Source: Janthinobacterium lividum (GTDB lineage Bacteria; Pseudomonadota; Gammaproteobacteria; Burkholderiales; Burkholderiaceae_D). From it: a stretch of DNA of 64,000 nt. The position numbers and the translations under genes are program-made. The stretch lies in the NCBI RefSeq assembly GCF_023509035.1, contig NZ_CP075583.1:2728001-2792000 (forward strand). The letters run 5' to 3'. The stretch's first letter is position 1. Each line of letters starts with the position of its first letter. This document shows, piece by piece, positions 28,474-37,881 of this stretch. The notes below the pieces were generated by a model. It was not told the DNA's origin. It saw nothing but the letters and a program-made list of their open reading frames with translations, and ran no database searches.

Positions 28474-29550
28474 ATGTTATTTGAAGCCTTCGATTTGCGT
28501 GGCACCCAGCTCAGCAACCGCGCCGTGATGGCGCCGCTTACTCGCCAGCGTGCGCTCGAGCACAACACACCAAACAGCTTGATGGCCACCTACTATGGCC
28601 AGCGTGCATCAGCTGGACTCATCATCACCGAAGGCACCTCGCCGTCGCCCAACGGCCTGGGATATGCCCGCATGCCTGGCTTGTTCAACGAAGCCCAGGC
28701 AGAAGGCTGGAAGTTGGTGACCGAGGCCGTTCATGCCAAAGGTGGCAAGATCGTCCTGCAAGTCATGCATTCCGGACGGGTAAGCCATCTCGCTAACATG
28801 CCTGGTGGCGCGGAAGTATTGGGGCCTTCAGCAGAGGTGTGCCCTGGCGAAATGCGCACCGATACCGTTGGCATTCAAGCCCATACGCCGCCGCGTGCGA
28901 TGACCGAGGCGGACATCGCCAGCACCATCGATGAGCATGTGCACACGGCACGGTTGGCTGTAGCCGCTGGTTTTGATGGTATTGAATTGCATGGGGCTAA
29001 CGGTTACCTGATCGAACAATTCCTCAATCCACATATCAACCGTCGCACGGATGGCTATGGTGGCAGCATTGAAGGACGCAACAGGCTGCTGCTGGAGATC
29101 GCCAAAGCGACGGTGAAGGAGATCGGTGCCGCCCGCGTCGGCGTTCGACTGTCGCCTTATGGTGTCGTCAACGCCACCGCCGCCTTTGACGGCGTGGACC
29201 AGCAGTATATTGCGCTGGTCAAGCAATTGTCTGCGTTGGGTCTGATGTACGTACACGTACTGGATCATTCCGCCAGTGGTACGCCGCCGGTGCCGGAGGC
29301 ACTGAAATCGGCGCTGCGTGCTGCGTTCCACGGCCCCTTCATTCTCGCCGGGGGCTTCAACAAGACTAGCGCGGAACAGGCGCTTAACGAGGGTATTGCC
29401 GACTTGATCGCCATGGGACGGCCGTTCCTGTCCAATCCCGACCTGGTCGCGCGTATGCGTCAGGACGAGCCCTTGAATCCCCTCGATCCCGCAACGTTGT
29501 ACACCGGTGGTGCGCAGGGCTATACCGACTATCCGGCGCTGGCGGGATGA
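28474..29550 (+). CDS. Old Yellow Enzyme family alkene reductase
   Basis: A 358-residue FMN TIM-barrel of the classical OYE class (NemA/xenobiotic-reductase-like). It begins 'LFEAFDLRGTQLSNRAVMAPLTR', with catalytic His/Asn in 'ELHGANGYLIEQFLNPHINR' and phosphate-binding segments 'FILAGGFNKTSAEQAL' and 'DLIAMGRPFLSNPDL'. It reduces activated C=C bonds of enals, enones or nitro-compounds using NAD(P)H. It lies 31 bp after the SDR gene and 4 bp before the membrane protein gene. Confidence 0.95.
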   Translation: MLFEAFDLRGTQLSNRAVMAPLTRQRALEHNTPNSLMATYYGQRASAGLIITEGTSPSPNGLGYARMPGLFNEAQAEGWKLVTEAVHAKGGKIVLQVMHSGRVSHLANMPGGAEVLGPSAEVCPGEMRTDTVGIQAHTPPRAMTEADIASTIDEHVHTARLAVAAGFDGIELHGANGYLIEQFLNPHINRRTDGYGGSIEGRNRLLLEIAKATVKEIGAARVGVRLSPYGVVNATAAFDGVDQQYIALVKQLSALGLMYVHVLDHSASGTPPVPEALKSALRAAFHGPFILAGGFNKTSAEQALNEGIADLIAMGRPFLSNPDLVARMRQDEPLNPLDPATLYTGGAQGYTDYPALAG

Positions 29551-29554
29551 TGCG

Positions 29555-29998
29555 ATGAAACTCAGCTTCCACCATCTGGCGATATTGACCTCGCTACTTT
29601 TTCTTGCCTTGGCGCTCGTGTGGATGTTTGAGCCGCAGCGGGTGTTAGTGGGATGGGGGATCGCGGCTACATCAGTGACCGACCTGGTCGGGCGTCGCGC
29701 GGCGGCTCTCTATGCTGGTATTGCAGTGATGTTCTGGTTGGCCAGAAACGCGTCAGCATCGCTGGCACGCTCGGCGATGAGCAAGGGACTGGCGGTGGCC
29801 TCTTTTGTACTGGCATCGCTGGGTATTTTTGAGCTGGCAGCCGGCCATGTAAGGGCTGGCATCCTAGCCGCTGTTGTGATTGAACTCTTGCTCGCGCTGG
29901 CGCTGTTACACGTAAAACCGAGCAGCATCGTAGACCTTGCACCGCAGAGCGCAGGGACAATTCTGCGCGGCGGAGAGGCGGCAGTCTTGCCAGCATAG
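29555..29998 (+). CDS. Small four-helix membrane protein, unknown
   Basis: 147 residues with about four hydrophobic helices ('LAILTSLLFLALALVWMF', 'AAALYAGIAVMFWLA', 'LAVASFVLASLGIFELAAG', 'AAVVIELLLALALL'). It resembles the small DUF4345/DoxX-like membrane proteins often found next to oxidoreductases. No catalytic motif is seen. ATG 29555 is 4 bp after the ene-reductase stop, so the two are coupled. Confidence 0.65.
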   Translation: MKLSFHHLAILTSLLFLALALVWMFEPQRVLVGWGIAATSVTDLVGRRAAALYAGIAVMFWLARNASASLARSAMSKGLAVASFVLASLGIFELAAGHVRAGILAAVVIELLLALALLHVKPSSIVDLAPQSAGTILRGGEAAVLPA

Positions 29999-30026
29999 CT
30001 TGAACATACATAAAAAGAGGGGAACG

Positions 30027-30173
30027 ATGAAAGCACTCGTCCTGAAAGGTTACTCAGCGGTACAAACCATTTCATGCACGCGTATTTCAAATCATATTTA
30101 TGTGTGCCCAGCCGCCGCTGTGTTTTTTACCGACCTGCCTTTCACCAAGGACAGGCATCTACTGAGGGACTAG
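30027..30173 (+). pseudogene. N-terminal remnant of a zinc-type alcohol dehydrogenase
   Basis: A strong ribosome site (AGAGGGGAACG) leads into 'MKALVLKGYSAV', the usual opening of medium-chain, zinc-type alcohol dehydrogenases/quinone reductases. The remaining 36 codons bear no resemblance to that family and end at TAG 30171-30173. About 320 codons are missing, so an internal deletion probably joined the gene start to the region just before the thiolase. The tail may still be translated and couple to the thiolase start 2 bp later. Confidence 0.5.
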
Positions 30174-30175
30174 CA

Positions 30176-31361
30176 ATGAGTAAAGACATCTTCATCTGTT
30201 CACCCGTTCGCAGCGCGATCGGCAGCTTCGGCGGTTCGTTGAAAGACACGCCGGCCAGCGCGCTCGGCGCCCACGCCATCGCGGCCACCCTGCGCCGATC
30301 CGGGTTGGACCCCGCATTGGTCGATTCGGTGGTAATCGGCAATGTCGTCCAGGCTGGCAACGGCATGAACATTGCACGGCAAGCTGCAATCGGCGGCGGC
30401 TTGCCCGTGGCCGTGCCGGCGCTGACCGTGAACCGGGTGTGCGGGTCGGGCGCCCAAGCGGTCGCCACCGCCTATGCGGAAGTTGCCTCCGGCCTGTCGC
30501 GGATGGTCATCGCCGGCGGCGCCGAGAACATGGATCGCGCGCCGTACTTGTTGCCTGGCATGCGCTTTGGCGCCCGCATGGGTAACGCTGAAGCGATCGA
30601 CGCGCTGCTGCTCGATGGCCTGCACGACGCTTTCTCGACGCGCCATTCAGGCTGGCATACCGAAGACCTGGTGCAAAAGTACGGCCTCACGCGGGAGGCG
30701 CAAGATGCCTTCGCGGCGCAAAGTCAGCTGCGCTTTGCCGCGGCTCAGGCCGCAGGCTGGTTCAGCGACGAGATCGAGCCACTGATCTTGAATGGAAAAA
30801 AAGGGTCCAATTGCCTTCGCAGTCGATGAGTCCGGCCGCCCTGACACCACGCAAGAAACGCTGGCGCGGCTGAAGCCGGTGTTTCGGCCAGATGGCACCA
30901 TCACTGCCGGTAGCGCCCCAGGCGTCAACGCCGGTGCGGCTGCGATGATCGTCTGCGACAGCGCAACCGCGCGCGAGGTCGGACTTCAACCAATGCTCAT
31001 CATCCGTGGCATAGGCGTTGCTGGTGTCGAACCCGGCTACTTCGGTCTCGGCCCCCTGCCGGCGATACGCCAGGCGCTGGACCGTGCTGGCTGGAGCATA
31101 GGCGAGGTTGACCGGGTCGAAGTGAACGAAGCCTTCGCTGCCATCGCCATCGTCGTGCGCGATGAACTGCAGATCGATCCGGCGCGCTTCAACATCGACG
31201 GCGGCGCGATCGCCCACGGCCACCCGATCGGTGCAACCGGGGCCATCCTGATCACCAGGGTTGCCCATGCGCTGCAACGTACCGGAAAAAACAAAGCGGT
31301 GGTATCGCTGTGCATCGGCGGTGGCCAAGGCATTGCACTGTGCCTGGAGCGCGCATGCTGA
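30176..31361 (+). pseudogene. Acetyl-CoA acetyltransferase (thiolase), one frameshift
   Basis: Frame-corrected length is 394 residues, normal for a degradative/biosynthetic thiolase. The nucleophile Cys is in 'VNRVCGSGAQAV'. 'NEAFAA' and the His of 'AIAHGHPIGATGA' form the active site, and the second Cys lies in 'SLCIGGGQGIA'. The frame breaks in A7 at 30796-30802; A6 restores 'LILNGKKGPIAFAVDE'. It would cleave or form 3-ketoacyl-CoA in the cytosol. Its stop overlaps the next gene by 7 bp (ATGCTGA). Whether the break is real decides whether the operon can work. Confidence 0.85.
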
Positions 31362-32572
31362 CCCAACCTTTATCTCTGCCGAACGGCGCCGTCCTGCGTA
31401 ACCGCCTGGCCAAGGCGGCCACCAGCGAAACGCTGGCAACCTATGCCAACCATCCGACGCCGAGCCTGGTGCGGCTGTATCGACGCTGGGCCTCGTCGGG
31501 CATTGGCCTGCTCATCACCGGAAATGTGATGATCGACCGCCGCGCATTGGGCGAGCCTGGCAATGTCGTGATCGAGGACGAGTGCGACCTGCCCATCTTG
31601 ACGCAATGGGCGCATGCGGCAACCGATCAGGGCGCCGCGATATGGGTGCAGCTCAATCATCCCGGCAAGCAATCGACCAAGGGCCTGAATGCCAGCAATC
31701 TGGCGCCATCGGCCGTACCGTTCAGCAAGGACTTGGCGGCGCTGTTCGATACGCCGCGCGAGGCCACAACTGCCGAAATCACTGAAATCATTCAACGATT
31801 CGGCCGCAGCGCAGCGATCTGCAAGAAGGCCGGCTTCAGCGGTGTGCAAATCCACGCGGCGCATGGTTATCTGATCAATCAGTTTCTATCGCCGCACCAC
31901 AACCAGCGCAATGATGAATGGGGCGGTACGCCGGAAAAGAGGAGTCGCTTCCTGTTGGCTGTCTACGCCGAAGTCCGGCGCCAGGTCGGCAGTGACTTCC
32001 CGGTCGCGGTCAAGCTCAATTCGGCGGACTTCCAGCGCGGCGGTTTTACCGAAGAAGAGTCGCTGGCGGTGGTCAGGGCATTGGTCGATGCAGGAATCGA
32101 CTTGGTGGAAATCTCTGGCGGCACTTACGAAACCGGCGTCGCACAACCACTAAAGGCATCCACCCAGGCACGCGAAGCCTACTTTATCGAGTTTGCCGAG
32201 AAGGTGCGCGCCGTGGTCCCGGTACCGCTGATGGTCACCGGTGGATTCCGTAGCGTAGCAGGCATGAACGCGGCACTGCGCTCCGGGGCAGTCGACGTAG
32301 TCGGGCTGGCGCGCCTGATGGTAATTGATCCCGATGCACCGTCGGCTCTGTTGCAGGGACAGGACAGCAAGCACAGCGTACGTCCGATCAAGACGGGGAT
32401 CAAGCAGATCGACGGCTTGGGCCTGATGGAGATTCTGTGGTACTCCCTGCAACTGAAGCGTATCGCTGCCGGCGGCAATCCGCGGCCAGACGAGAGCGGT
32501 TTATGGGCCCTGGCGAAGTCGCTGGTAATAAGCGGCTGGGGTACGTTCAGAACGCGTCGCCTGCGGGCGTAG
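31355..32572 (+). CDS. NADH:flavin oxidoreductase (OYE-like, 2,4-dienoyl-CoA-reductase type barrel)
   Basis: A 405-residue FMN TIM-barrel. It starts 'MLTQPLSLPNGAVLRNRLAK', with the catalytic His pair in 'IHAAHGYLINQFLSPHHNQR', 'FPVAVKLNSADFQRGG', and 'VTGGFRSVAGMNAALRSGAVDVVGLAR'. It lacks the FeS and FAD domains of full FadH, so it is a stand-alone ene-reductase barrel with a longer C-terminus. It is coupled to the thiolase by start-stop overlap, which points to acyl-CoA or related enone substrates. That link is inference. Confidence 0.9.
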   Translation: MLTQPLSLPNGAVLRNRLAKAATSETLATYANHPTPSLVRLYRRWASSGIGLLITGNVMIDRRALGEPGNVVIEDECDLPILTQWAHAATDQGAAIWVQLNHPGKQSTKGLNASNLAPSAVPFSKDLAALFDTPREATTAEITEIIQRFGRSAAICKKAGFSGVQIHAAHGYLINQFLSPHHNQRNDEWGGTPEKRSRFLLAVYAEVRRQVGSDFPVAVKLNSADFQRGGFTEEESLAVVRALVDAGIDLVEISGGTYETGVAQPLKASTQAREAYFIEFAEKVRAVVPVPLMVTGGFRSVAGMNAALRSGAVDVVGLARLMVIDPDAPSALLQGQDSKHSVRPIKTGIKQIDGLGLMEILWYSLQLKRIAAGGNPRPDESGLWALAKSLVISGWGTFRTRRLRA

Positions 32573-32613
32573 TGCCAGACATCGAGCAATTTCACATCGT
32601 GGAGGTTCATAAA

Positions 32614-33591
32614 ATGCACAATTCATTGAAGCAACAGCTACTGACGGCAGGCATCTTGGCTTTCGCCCTGGGCGCACCATCGGTCTCGTCGGCGGCAAGC
32701 GCGGACGGCGCAGGCGCCACTCAAGCCAATCCGGTGCCGGTGGTGCAGGCAGAGGCGATCACATGGAGCAAGGTTCCCACACAATTCCTTGCCGCAGGCG
32801 CAGTAAATTTCGCCTATCGGGAACTGGGCCAGCAAAATGGCGGAACGCCCGTGGTTTTTCTCAACCACTTGGCCGCGGTCCTGGATAACTGGGATCCCCG
32901 GGTCGTGGATGGTATCGCTGCAAAGCATCATGTGATCGTCTTCGACAACCGTGGTGTCGGCGCGTCGAGTGGTACTTCACCGAACTCAATCGAGCAGATG
33001 GCGGACGACGCCATTACCTTCATCAAGGCACTGGGCTACCCGCAGGTTGACCTGTTCGGTTTTTCGATGGGCGGCATGATCTCCCAAGAAATTGCGCTCA
33101 AGGAGCCACAACTGGTGCGCAAGATGATACTCGCGGGAACTGGCCCGGCAGGTGGTGAAGGCATCAGCGAGGTGGCCGGCGTCGCCAATGTCGATCTGCT
33201 CAAGGGACTTTTCACCGGCCAGGACCCCAAGCAATTCCTTTTCTTCACCCGCACGCCCAAGGGCGTCGAAGCAGGCAAGGCATTCCTGGCGCGCTTAAAG
33301 GAGCGAGTGGATAACCGCGACAAGGAAATCACCTTTGCCGCATACATCGCACAGTTGCAGGCCTTGAAGGCGTGGGGGCAAAAACAGCCAGCGGACCTGT
33401 CGGTGCTCAAGCAGCCCGTATTGATCGTTAATGGCGATCATGACCGGATGGTTCCTACCGTAAATTCGCGCGACCTCGCACGGCGGATTCCACACAGCAC
33501 TCTCGCCATCTATCCCGATGCCGGTCACGGCGGCATATTTCAGTTTCATGTCACATTTGTACCCGAAGCGCTGGCGTTCCTGGCGCGCTAA
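32614..33591 (+). CDS. Exported alpha/beta hydrolase
   Basis: 325 residues. The signal peptide is 'LLTAGILAFALGAPSVSSAA'-like, so the enzyme is probably periplasmic. The fold opens 'NFAYRELGQQNGGTPVVFLN'. The Ser nucleophile elbow is 'GFSMGG', the Asp is in 'NGDHDRMVP' and the His in 'DAGHGGIF'. ATG 32614 follows GGAGG at 8 nt. It closely resembles the next gene in motif order; one copy has a signal peptide and the other does not. It may be an esterase, lactonase or peroxidase-like enzyme; the substrate is unknown. Confidence 0.9.
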   Translation: MHNSLKQQLLTAGILAFALGAPSVSSAASADGAGATQANPVPVVQAEAITWSKVPTQFLAAGAVNFAYRELGQQNGGTPVVFLNHLAAVLDNWDPRVVDGIAAKHHVIVFDNRGVGASSGTSPNSIEQMADDAITFIKALGYPQVDLFGFSMGGMISQEIALKEPQLVRKMILAGTGPAGGEGISEVAGVANVDLLKGLFTGQDPKQFLFFTRTPKGVEAGKAFLARLKERVDNRDKEITFAAYIAQLQALKAWGQKQPADLSVLKQPVLIVNGDHDRMVPTVNSRDLARRIPHSTLAIYPDAGHGGIFQFHVTFVPEALAFLAR

Positions 33592-33652
33592 CGCGACCAG
33601 AACCATGCGTATACATAACGAAGTTTAACAAAATTAACAGGAAGACCAGATC

Positions 33653-34498
33653 ATGACCACTACTCACCTCACTGCCCCCACCCGTTTCATCGAAGTGGAT
33701 GGAGAAAAATTCGCGTACCGCCGTTGGGGCAACAGCACGTCCGGACAAGCACCAGTATTCTTACTTCAACATTTTCGTGGAGGTATGGATCACTGGGATC
33801 CGCTCCTGACAGATGGCTTGGCTGCCGGGCGCGAAGTCATTCTTTACAACGGACGCGGCGTTGCATCCTCTACCGGCGTACCACGCACGCGCATCGAGCA
33901 CATGGCCGACGACGCGGCCGCGGTCATCCGCGCACTTGGCCTGCGCCAAGTCGATGTACTGGGGTTTTCACTGGGCGGTTTCCAGGCCCAGGACCTGACG
34001 CGCCGCCATCCCGACCTGGTGCGCAAGCTGATGCTGCTTGGCACCGGCCCGCGGGGCGGAAATCCGGATTCGGATCCCGGTGTGTTGGAAGTGGCGCCGC
34101 GTCCGGTGCCGACCGTCGATGATTTCCTGTTCCTGTTCTTTGGGCGCTCCGAGGCTGCAAAAAAAGCCGGACGCGAGTTCTGGAACCGCCGCCATCAACG
34201 CGTTGATCAGGATCCACCCAGTTCCCCTGCCGTTATCCAGGCGCAGATCGAAGCCAATATGTACTATTTGCCGAAACTGGATCCGACCACCCCTTACGTC
34301 CATCTACACGAAATCAAACAGCCGACCTTTATCCTGAATGGGGTGAATGATGTGATGATTCCTTCCATCAATTCCTGGCACATGGCCCAAAACATTCCAA
34401 ACGCGCAATTATTCATTTATCCGGATGCCGGCCACGGCGCCCAATTTCAGTATCCGGAGCGCTTCCTGATGCACGCCATCCAGTTTCTTGACGAGTGA
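33653..34498 (+). CDS. Cytoplasmic alpha/beta hydrolase, paralogue of the preceding gene
   Basis: 281 residues with no signal peptide. It has the oxyanion segment 'LLQHFRGGMDHWDP', nucleophile 'GFSLGGFQ', acid near 'NGVNDVMIPS' and His in 'DAGHGAQFQYP'. Motif spacing matches the upstream exported hydrolase, suggesting tandem duplication followed by change of cell location. The GxGxAS-type 'NGRGVASSTG' is shared by both. It is part of the SDR-thiolase operon. Confidence 0.92.
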   Translation: MTTTHLTAPTRFIEVDGEKFAYRRWGNSTSGQAPVFLLQHFRGGMDHWDPLLTDGLAAGREVILYNGRGVASSTGVPRTRIEHMADDAAAVIRALGLRQVDVLGFSLGGFQAQDLTRRHPDLVRKLMLLGTGPRGGNPDSDPGVLEVAPRPVPTVDDFLFLFFGRSEAAKKAGREFWNRRHQRVDQDPPSSPAVIQAQIEANMYYLPKLDPTTPYVHLHEIKQPTFILNGVNDVMIPSINSWHMAQNIPNAQLFIYPDAGHGAQFQYPERFLMHAIQFLDE

Positions 34499-34503
34499 TC
34501 ATC

Positions 34504-34875
34504 ATGCTCAAATTTAAATTTTTGCTGTGGGCACTGACCAAGTTGTTGCAAAGGGCCGTCAAGAGCAACCCCGCATGCGCCAAGTATGTCCAAGGCAAAA
34601 AACTGGTTTTCCAGATGCAGACTCGAAGCGGGGCCGGGCGCCATTTCACGATAGCGGAAGGAAAAATCAATTCTGCAGCCGGATTGACCAAGGCACCCGG
34701 TTTCATCATGACGTTCAGAGATGGGCCCAGCGGCTTTGCCATCCTTTCCGCCAAGGAGAGCAAGGAGGCCTTCCTGACAGCCTTGCATACGGAAGATTTG
34801 GCCATCAGTGGCGATTTTGTCGAGGTGATGTGGTTCCAAGGTTTGACCGAATTCCTGCAGCCCGGTAAAACCTAA
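34504..34875 (+). CDS. Small SCP2-like protein
   Basis: 123 residues. Segments 'GKKLVFQMQTRSGAGRHFTI', 'PGFIMTFRDGPSGFAILSA' and 'DLAISGDFVEVMWFQGL' resemble the sterol-carrier-protein-2 fold, which binds lipids or acyl-CoA in a hydrophobic tunnel. There is no signal peptide. ATG 34504 is used; a GTG at 34495 overlapping the preceding stop is an alternative. It is the last gene of the operon. A lipid or terpenoid carrier role would fit the neighbouring thiolase and reductases but is not shown. Confidence 0.6.
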   Translation: MLKFKFLLWALTKLLQRAVKSNPACAKYVQGKKLVFQMQTRSGAGRHFTIAEGKINSAAGLTKAPGFIMTFRDGPSGFAILSAKESKEAFLTALHTEDLAISGDFVEVMWFQGLTEFLQPGKT

Positions 34876-34892
34876 CATCGCCATTCCAAAAA

Positions 34893-34914
34893 CTCCCCCT
34901 GCGAAGAGGGGGAG
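34893..34914 (+). terminator. Terminator-like hairpin at end of catabolic operon
   Basis: CTCCCCCT / AGGGGGAG, 8-bp stem with a 6-nt loop, 18 bp after the last stop codon. There is no real T-run. The remaining ~350 bp to the peptidase gene at 35265 show no other recognisable feature. Confidence 0.55.
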
Positions 34915-35264
34915 CTGTGTTGTTCAAAGCGCTGCTTGCACCAACATCCGGCCCAATGATTTCGGTCGGCATGGTCGACATGATCGAGCAAGAGAAAATG
35001 CCCGGAGATGTCTCCATATACTAAGTATTCGACGGTCAACGACAAAGACGCGTTAGTCATCAGCGGTCGGGCCGAGATTAGCTGCAGACGCAACTGATAT
35101 CGTTTGAATTTCATTCGTCCGTTAGCCAGCCCCCATTTTCGCCATTCTATCCCCCGATTTCCGTCTCCTGTCGCGTAGTCAACCTGGCAATACTGCTTTG
35201 GCCTATGATTTGCTGGCACATGCACGTGTGAAGTTTCCCTTCATTCATCAACCATGAGGTGTCC

Positions 35265-37277
35265 ATGATTCGCTATGTCCTGCCTGTCCTGTTGTTCGCC
35301 AGCGCACTGCCGGCGCACGCCCAAGCCCCTGTCAAGGAAACGCCGCTGATCGAGCGGGCCAAGTTGTTCGGCAATCCCAGCAAGTCCGGTGGCAAGCTCA
35401 GTCCCGATGGGCGGTGGCTGTCGTGGATCGCGCCGCGCGATGGCGTGCTCAATGTATGGGTCGCGCCGGCCAGCGACCTGGCGCAGGCGCACCCGCTGAC
35501 GGATGAAAAGGTGCGGCCCATCCGCAGCAGCTTCTGGTCGCCTGATTCGAAAACCCTGCTGTTCATCCAGGACAAGGGCGGCGATGAAAACTTCCTGCTG
35601 TACGGCGTGAATGTGGCGAGCGGCAAACAGATCAATTACACGCCGTTCGAGAAGACCCGCGTGCGGATAGTCCAGATCAGCAGCAAGGTGAAGGACCGCA
35701 TCCTCGTCGGCATCAACAACCGCGATGCGCGCTGGCACGACGTGTACAGCCTGGACCTGGCCAGCGGCAAGCTGACCCTGGTGCAGCAGAACGATGGTTA
35801 TGGCGGCTATGTCGCCGATGAACTGCTCAACTTGCGCATCGCCAGCAAGGCGCGCGCCGATGGCGGCATGCAGTATTTCCGCCTGACCGATGGCAAGGTC
35901 GAGAGCACGCCGCTGGCCGAAGTCGGCCTGGAAGACTCGCAGACCACGGAGCCGCTGGCCTTCACGGTCGATGGCAAGACCTTGTACTGGGCCGATTCGC
36001 GCGGCCGTAATACCTCGGCGCTGCTGGCGCAGGACGTGGCCAGCGGCAAGAGCACGGTGGTGGCGCAAGACCCGCGCACCGATATCGCCGATGCCCTGTA
36101 CGACACGCGCACGGGCCGGGTGCAGGCCTATACGGTCAATTATCTGCAGCAGGAATATCTGCCGCTGACGGACGAGCTGAAAGGCGACCTGGCCTTCCTG
36201 AAAAAAAATACCCAAGGCCAGTTCACGGTGACGTCGCGCACGGAGGCCGACGATAAATGGCTGGTGGCCGTCGATGCCGTCACGGCGCCGCCATCGAGCT
36301 GGCTGTATGAACGCAAGACCAAAAAGCTCACGCGGCTGTACGTGACGCGTCCGGAACTGGAAGGCGCGCCGCTGGTGCCCATGTATCCGCAGCAAATCAA
36401 AGCGCGCGACGGCCTGACGCTGGTGTCCTATCTCACCTTGCCGCAGGCATCGAAGGCGAACGCCGGCGGCGCGCCGTCGCAGACGGTGCCGATGGTGCTG
36501 CTGGTGCACGGCGGCCCGTGGGCGCGTGATACGTATGGCTACAACGGCTACCACCAGTGGCTGGCCAACCGCGGCTACGCCGTGCTGTCGGTGAACTTCC
36601 GCGGCTCGACGGGCTTCGGCAAGCAATTCATTTCGGCCGGCGACCTGCAGTGGGGCCGCAAGATGCATGATGACTTGCTCGACGCCGTGCAATGGGCCGT
36701 GACGAGTGGCGTGACCACGGCCGACAAGGTGGCCATCATGGGCGGCTCCTACGGCGGCTACGCGACCCTGGCCGGCATGGCGTTCACGCCGACCACGTTT
36801 GCCTGCGGCGTCGACATCGTCGGCCCGTCGAACCTGTTCACCTTGCTGCAAACCATCCCGCCGTACTGGGAAGCGGGCAAGCAACAGTTCTACAAACGCA
36901 TGGGCGACCCGACCACGGAAGAGGGCAAGGCGCTGCTGAAGGAGCGTTCGCCGCTGAATTTCGCGCAGAACATTCAGCGCCCGCTGCTGATCGGCCAGGG
37001 CGCCAACGACCCGCGCGTCAATGTGGCTGAATCGGACCAGATCGTGGCGGCCATGGCGGCCAAGAATATTCCCGTCACGTATGTGCTGTTCCCCGACGAA
37101 GGCCATGGCTTTGCCCGGCCGGTGAACAACATCGCCTTCAATGCGGTGACGGAAAACTTCCTGGGGCAATGCCTGGCTGGCCGTGCCGAGCCGATCGGCG
37201 CCACCCTGAAGGCATCCACCGCGCAGGTCAAGCATGGCGCCGAGTTTGCACCGGGCTTGCTGGAGGCGATGCAGTAA
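35265..37277 (+). CDS. S9 family (prolyl oligopeptidase/DPP-type) peptidase, exported
   Basis: 670 residues. A signal peptide 'MIRYVLPVLLFASALPAHAQ' is followed by a beta-propeller of about 370 residues ('GGKLSPDGRWLSWIAPRDG', 'SSFWSPDSKTLLFIQDKGG'). The C-terminal alpha/beta hydrolase domain has the Ser in 'MGGSYGGYATL', Asp in 'GQGANDPRV' and His in 'FPDEGHGFARP'. It should cleave short peptides in the periplasm. ATG 35265 is chosen over GTG 35259 because it begins at the signal peptide. Confidence 0.95.
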   Translation: MIRYVLPVLLFASALPAHAQAPVKETPLIERAKLFGNPSKSGGKLSPDGRWLSWIAPRDGVLNVWVAPASDLAQAHPLTDEKVRPIRSSFWSPDSKTLLFIQDKGGDENFLLYGVNVASGKQINYTPFEKTRVRIVQISSKVKDRILVGINNRDARWHDVYSLDLASGKLTLVQQNDGYGGYVADELLNLRIASKARADGGMQYFRLTDGKVESTPLAEVGLEDSQTTEPLAFTVDGKTLYWADSRGRNTSALLAQDVASGKSTVVAQDPRTDIADALYDTRTGRVQAYTVNYLQQEYLPLTDELKGDLAFLKKNTQGQFTVTSRTEADDKWLVAVDAVTAPPSSWLYERKTKKLTRLYVTRPELEGAPLVPMYPQQIKARDGLTLVSYLTLPQASKANAGGAPSQTVPMVLLVHGGPWARDTYGYNGYHQWLANRGYAVLSVNFRGSTGFGKQFISAGDLQWGRKMHDDLLDAVQWAVTSGVTTADKVAIMGGSYGGYATLAGMAFTPTTFACGVDIVGPSNLFTLLQTIPPYWEAGKQQFYKRMGDPTTEEGKALLKERSPLNFAQNIQRPLLIGQGANDPRVNVAESDQIVAAMAAKNIPVTYVLFPDEGHGFARPVNNIAFNAVTENFLGQCLAGRAEPIGATLKASTAQVKHGAEFAPGLLEAMQ

Positions 37278-37285
37278 ACCTGGCG

Positions 37286-37340
37286 GCCGGTGGCGTGGCT
37301 TGCCGGGAAGCATGCCTGGCAGGCCACGCCGCCCACCGGC
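37286..37340 (+). terminator. Large GC-rich hairpin after the peptidase gene
   Basis: GCCGGTGG/CCACCGGC plus CGTGGC/GCCACG and TGCC/GGCA arms form an interrupted stem spanning 55 bases, 9 bp past the stop. There is no T-run. Confidence 0.5.
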
Positions 37341-37881
37341 ACGCAATCCTGCGCGGGTAGCTTGCAAGGTGACAGCCTCCGGCGTGGCGTTCGTACAACT
37401 GATTTCCGGGTGCGCCACGCCAGTTCGATGCGGCCGCTGCCAATATGGCGGCAGGCACGCGCCGCCGACGTTCCGTCATGCAAAGCCGGCTTTCTGCCGA
37501 GATACAAGTTGTACTGGACGGGGGGAAGGGCGGTAAGCCCCATGTTGCCTATGTAAAACGGTGTACCGCTGCGCCAGCATGGCTCACGGTGGCTTGGTCA
37601 ATATAGCCATTAATGCGGTTTCTTTTTTTTTACATTTGTTGTTTAATAAGTACATTTTTTTAACAAGAATTGATTTTTATTAAACCCTTCCTTTTTTGAT
37701 AGCATTCTATAGTTGCTTTCTTTGTAATGCGTAGTAGCATTGATTGACGTAAAGCAAGTTTCAATCATGCTGGGAAGCCATCTTCAGCCTTGTGGATGGT
37801 AGCTGTCATCGGCGCGCATGTTTGCCATGACCTTTATCCGTGCAAGGCCCAGCGTCAAGATAATGTATCGAGGGAAGACGA
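37341..37881. other. AT-rich upstream region of the first giant surface protein
   Basis: A 541-bp gene-free stretch. Up to about 37555 it is GC-rich without a supported ORF. From about 37600 to 37735 it becomes strikingly AT-rich, with T-runs at 37622-37631 and 37654-37660, unlike the rest of the window. This is a likely target for H-NS/MvaT-like silencing and contains the promoter of the 37882 gene. AGGGAAGACGA precedes its ATG. Confidence 0.45.

Noticed and set aside
35241..37418. 725-codon minus-strand frame opposite the S9 peptidase
   Set aside because: The plus strand has a complete peptidase with catalytic triad. The antisense frame is Arg/His-rich and featureless.
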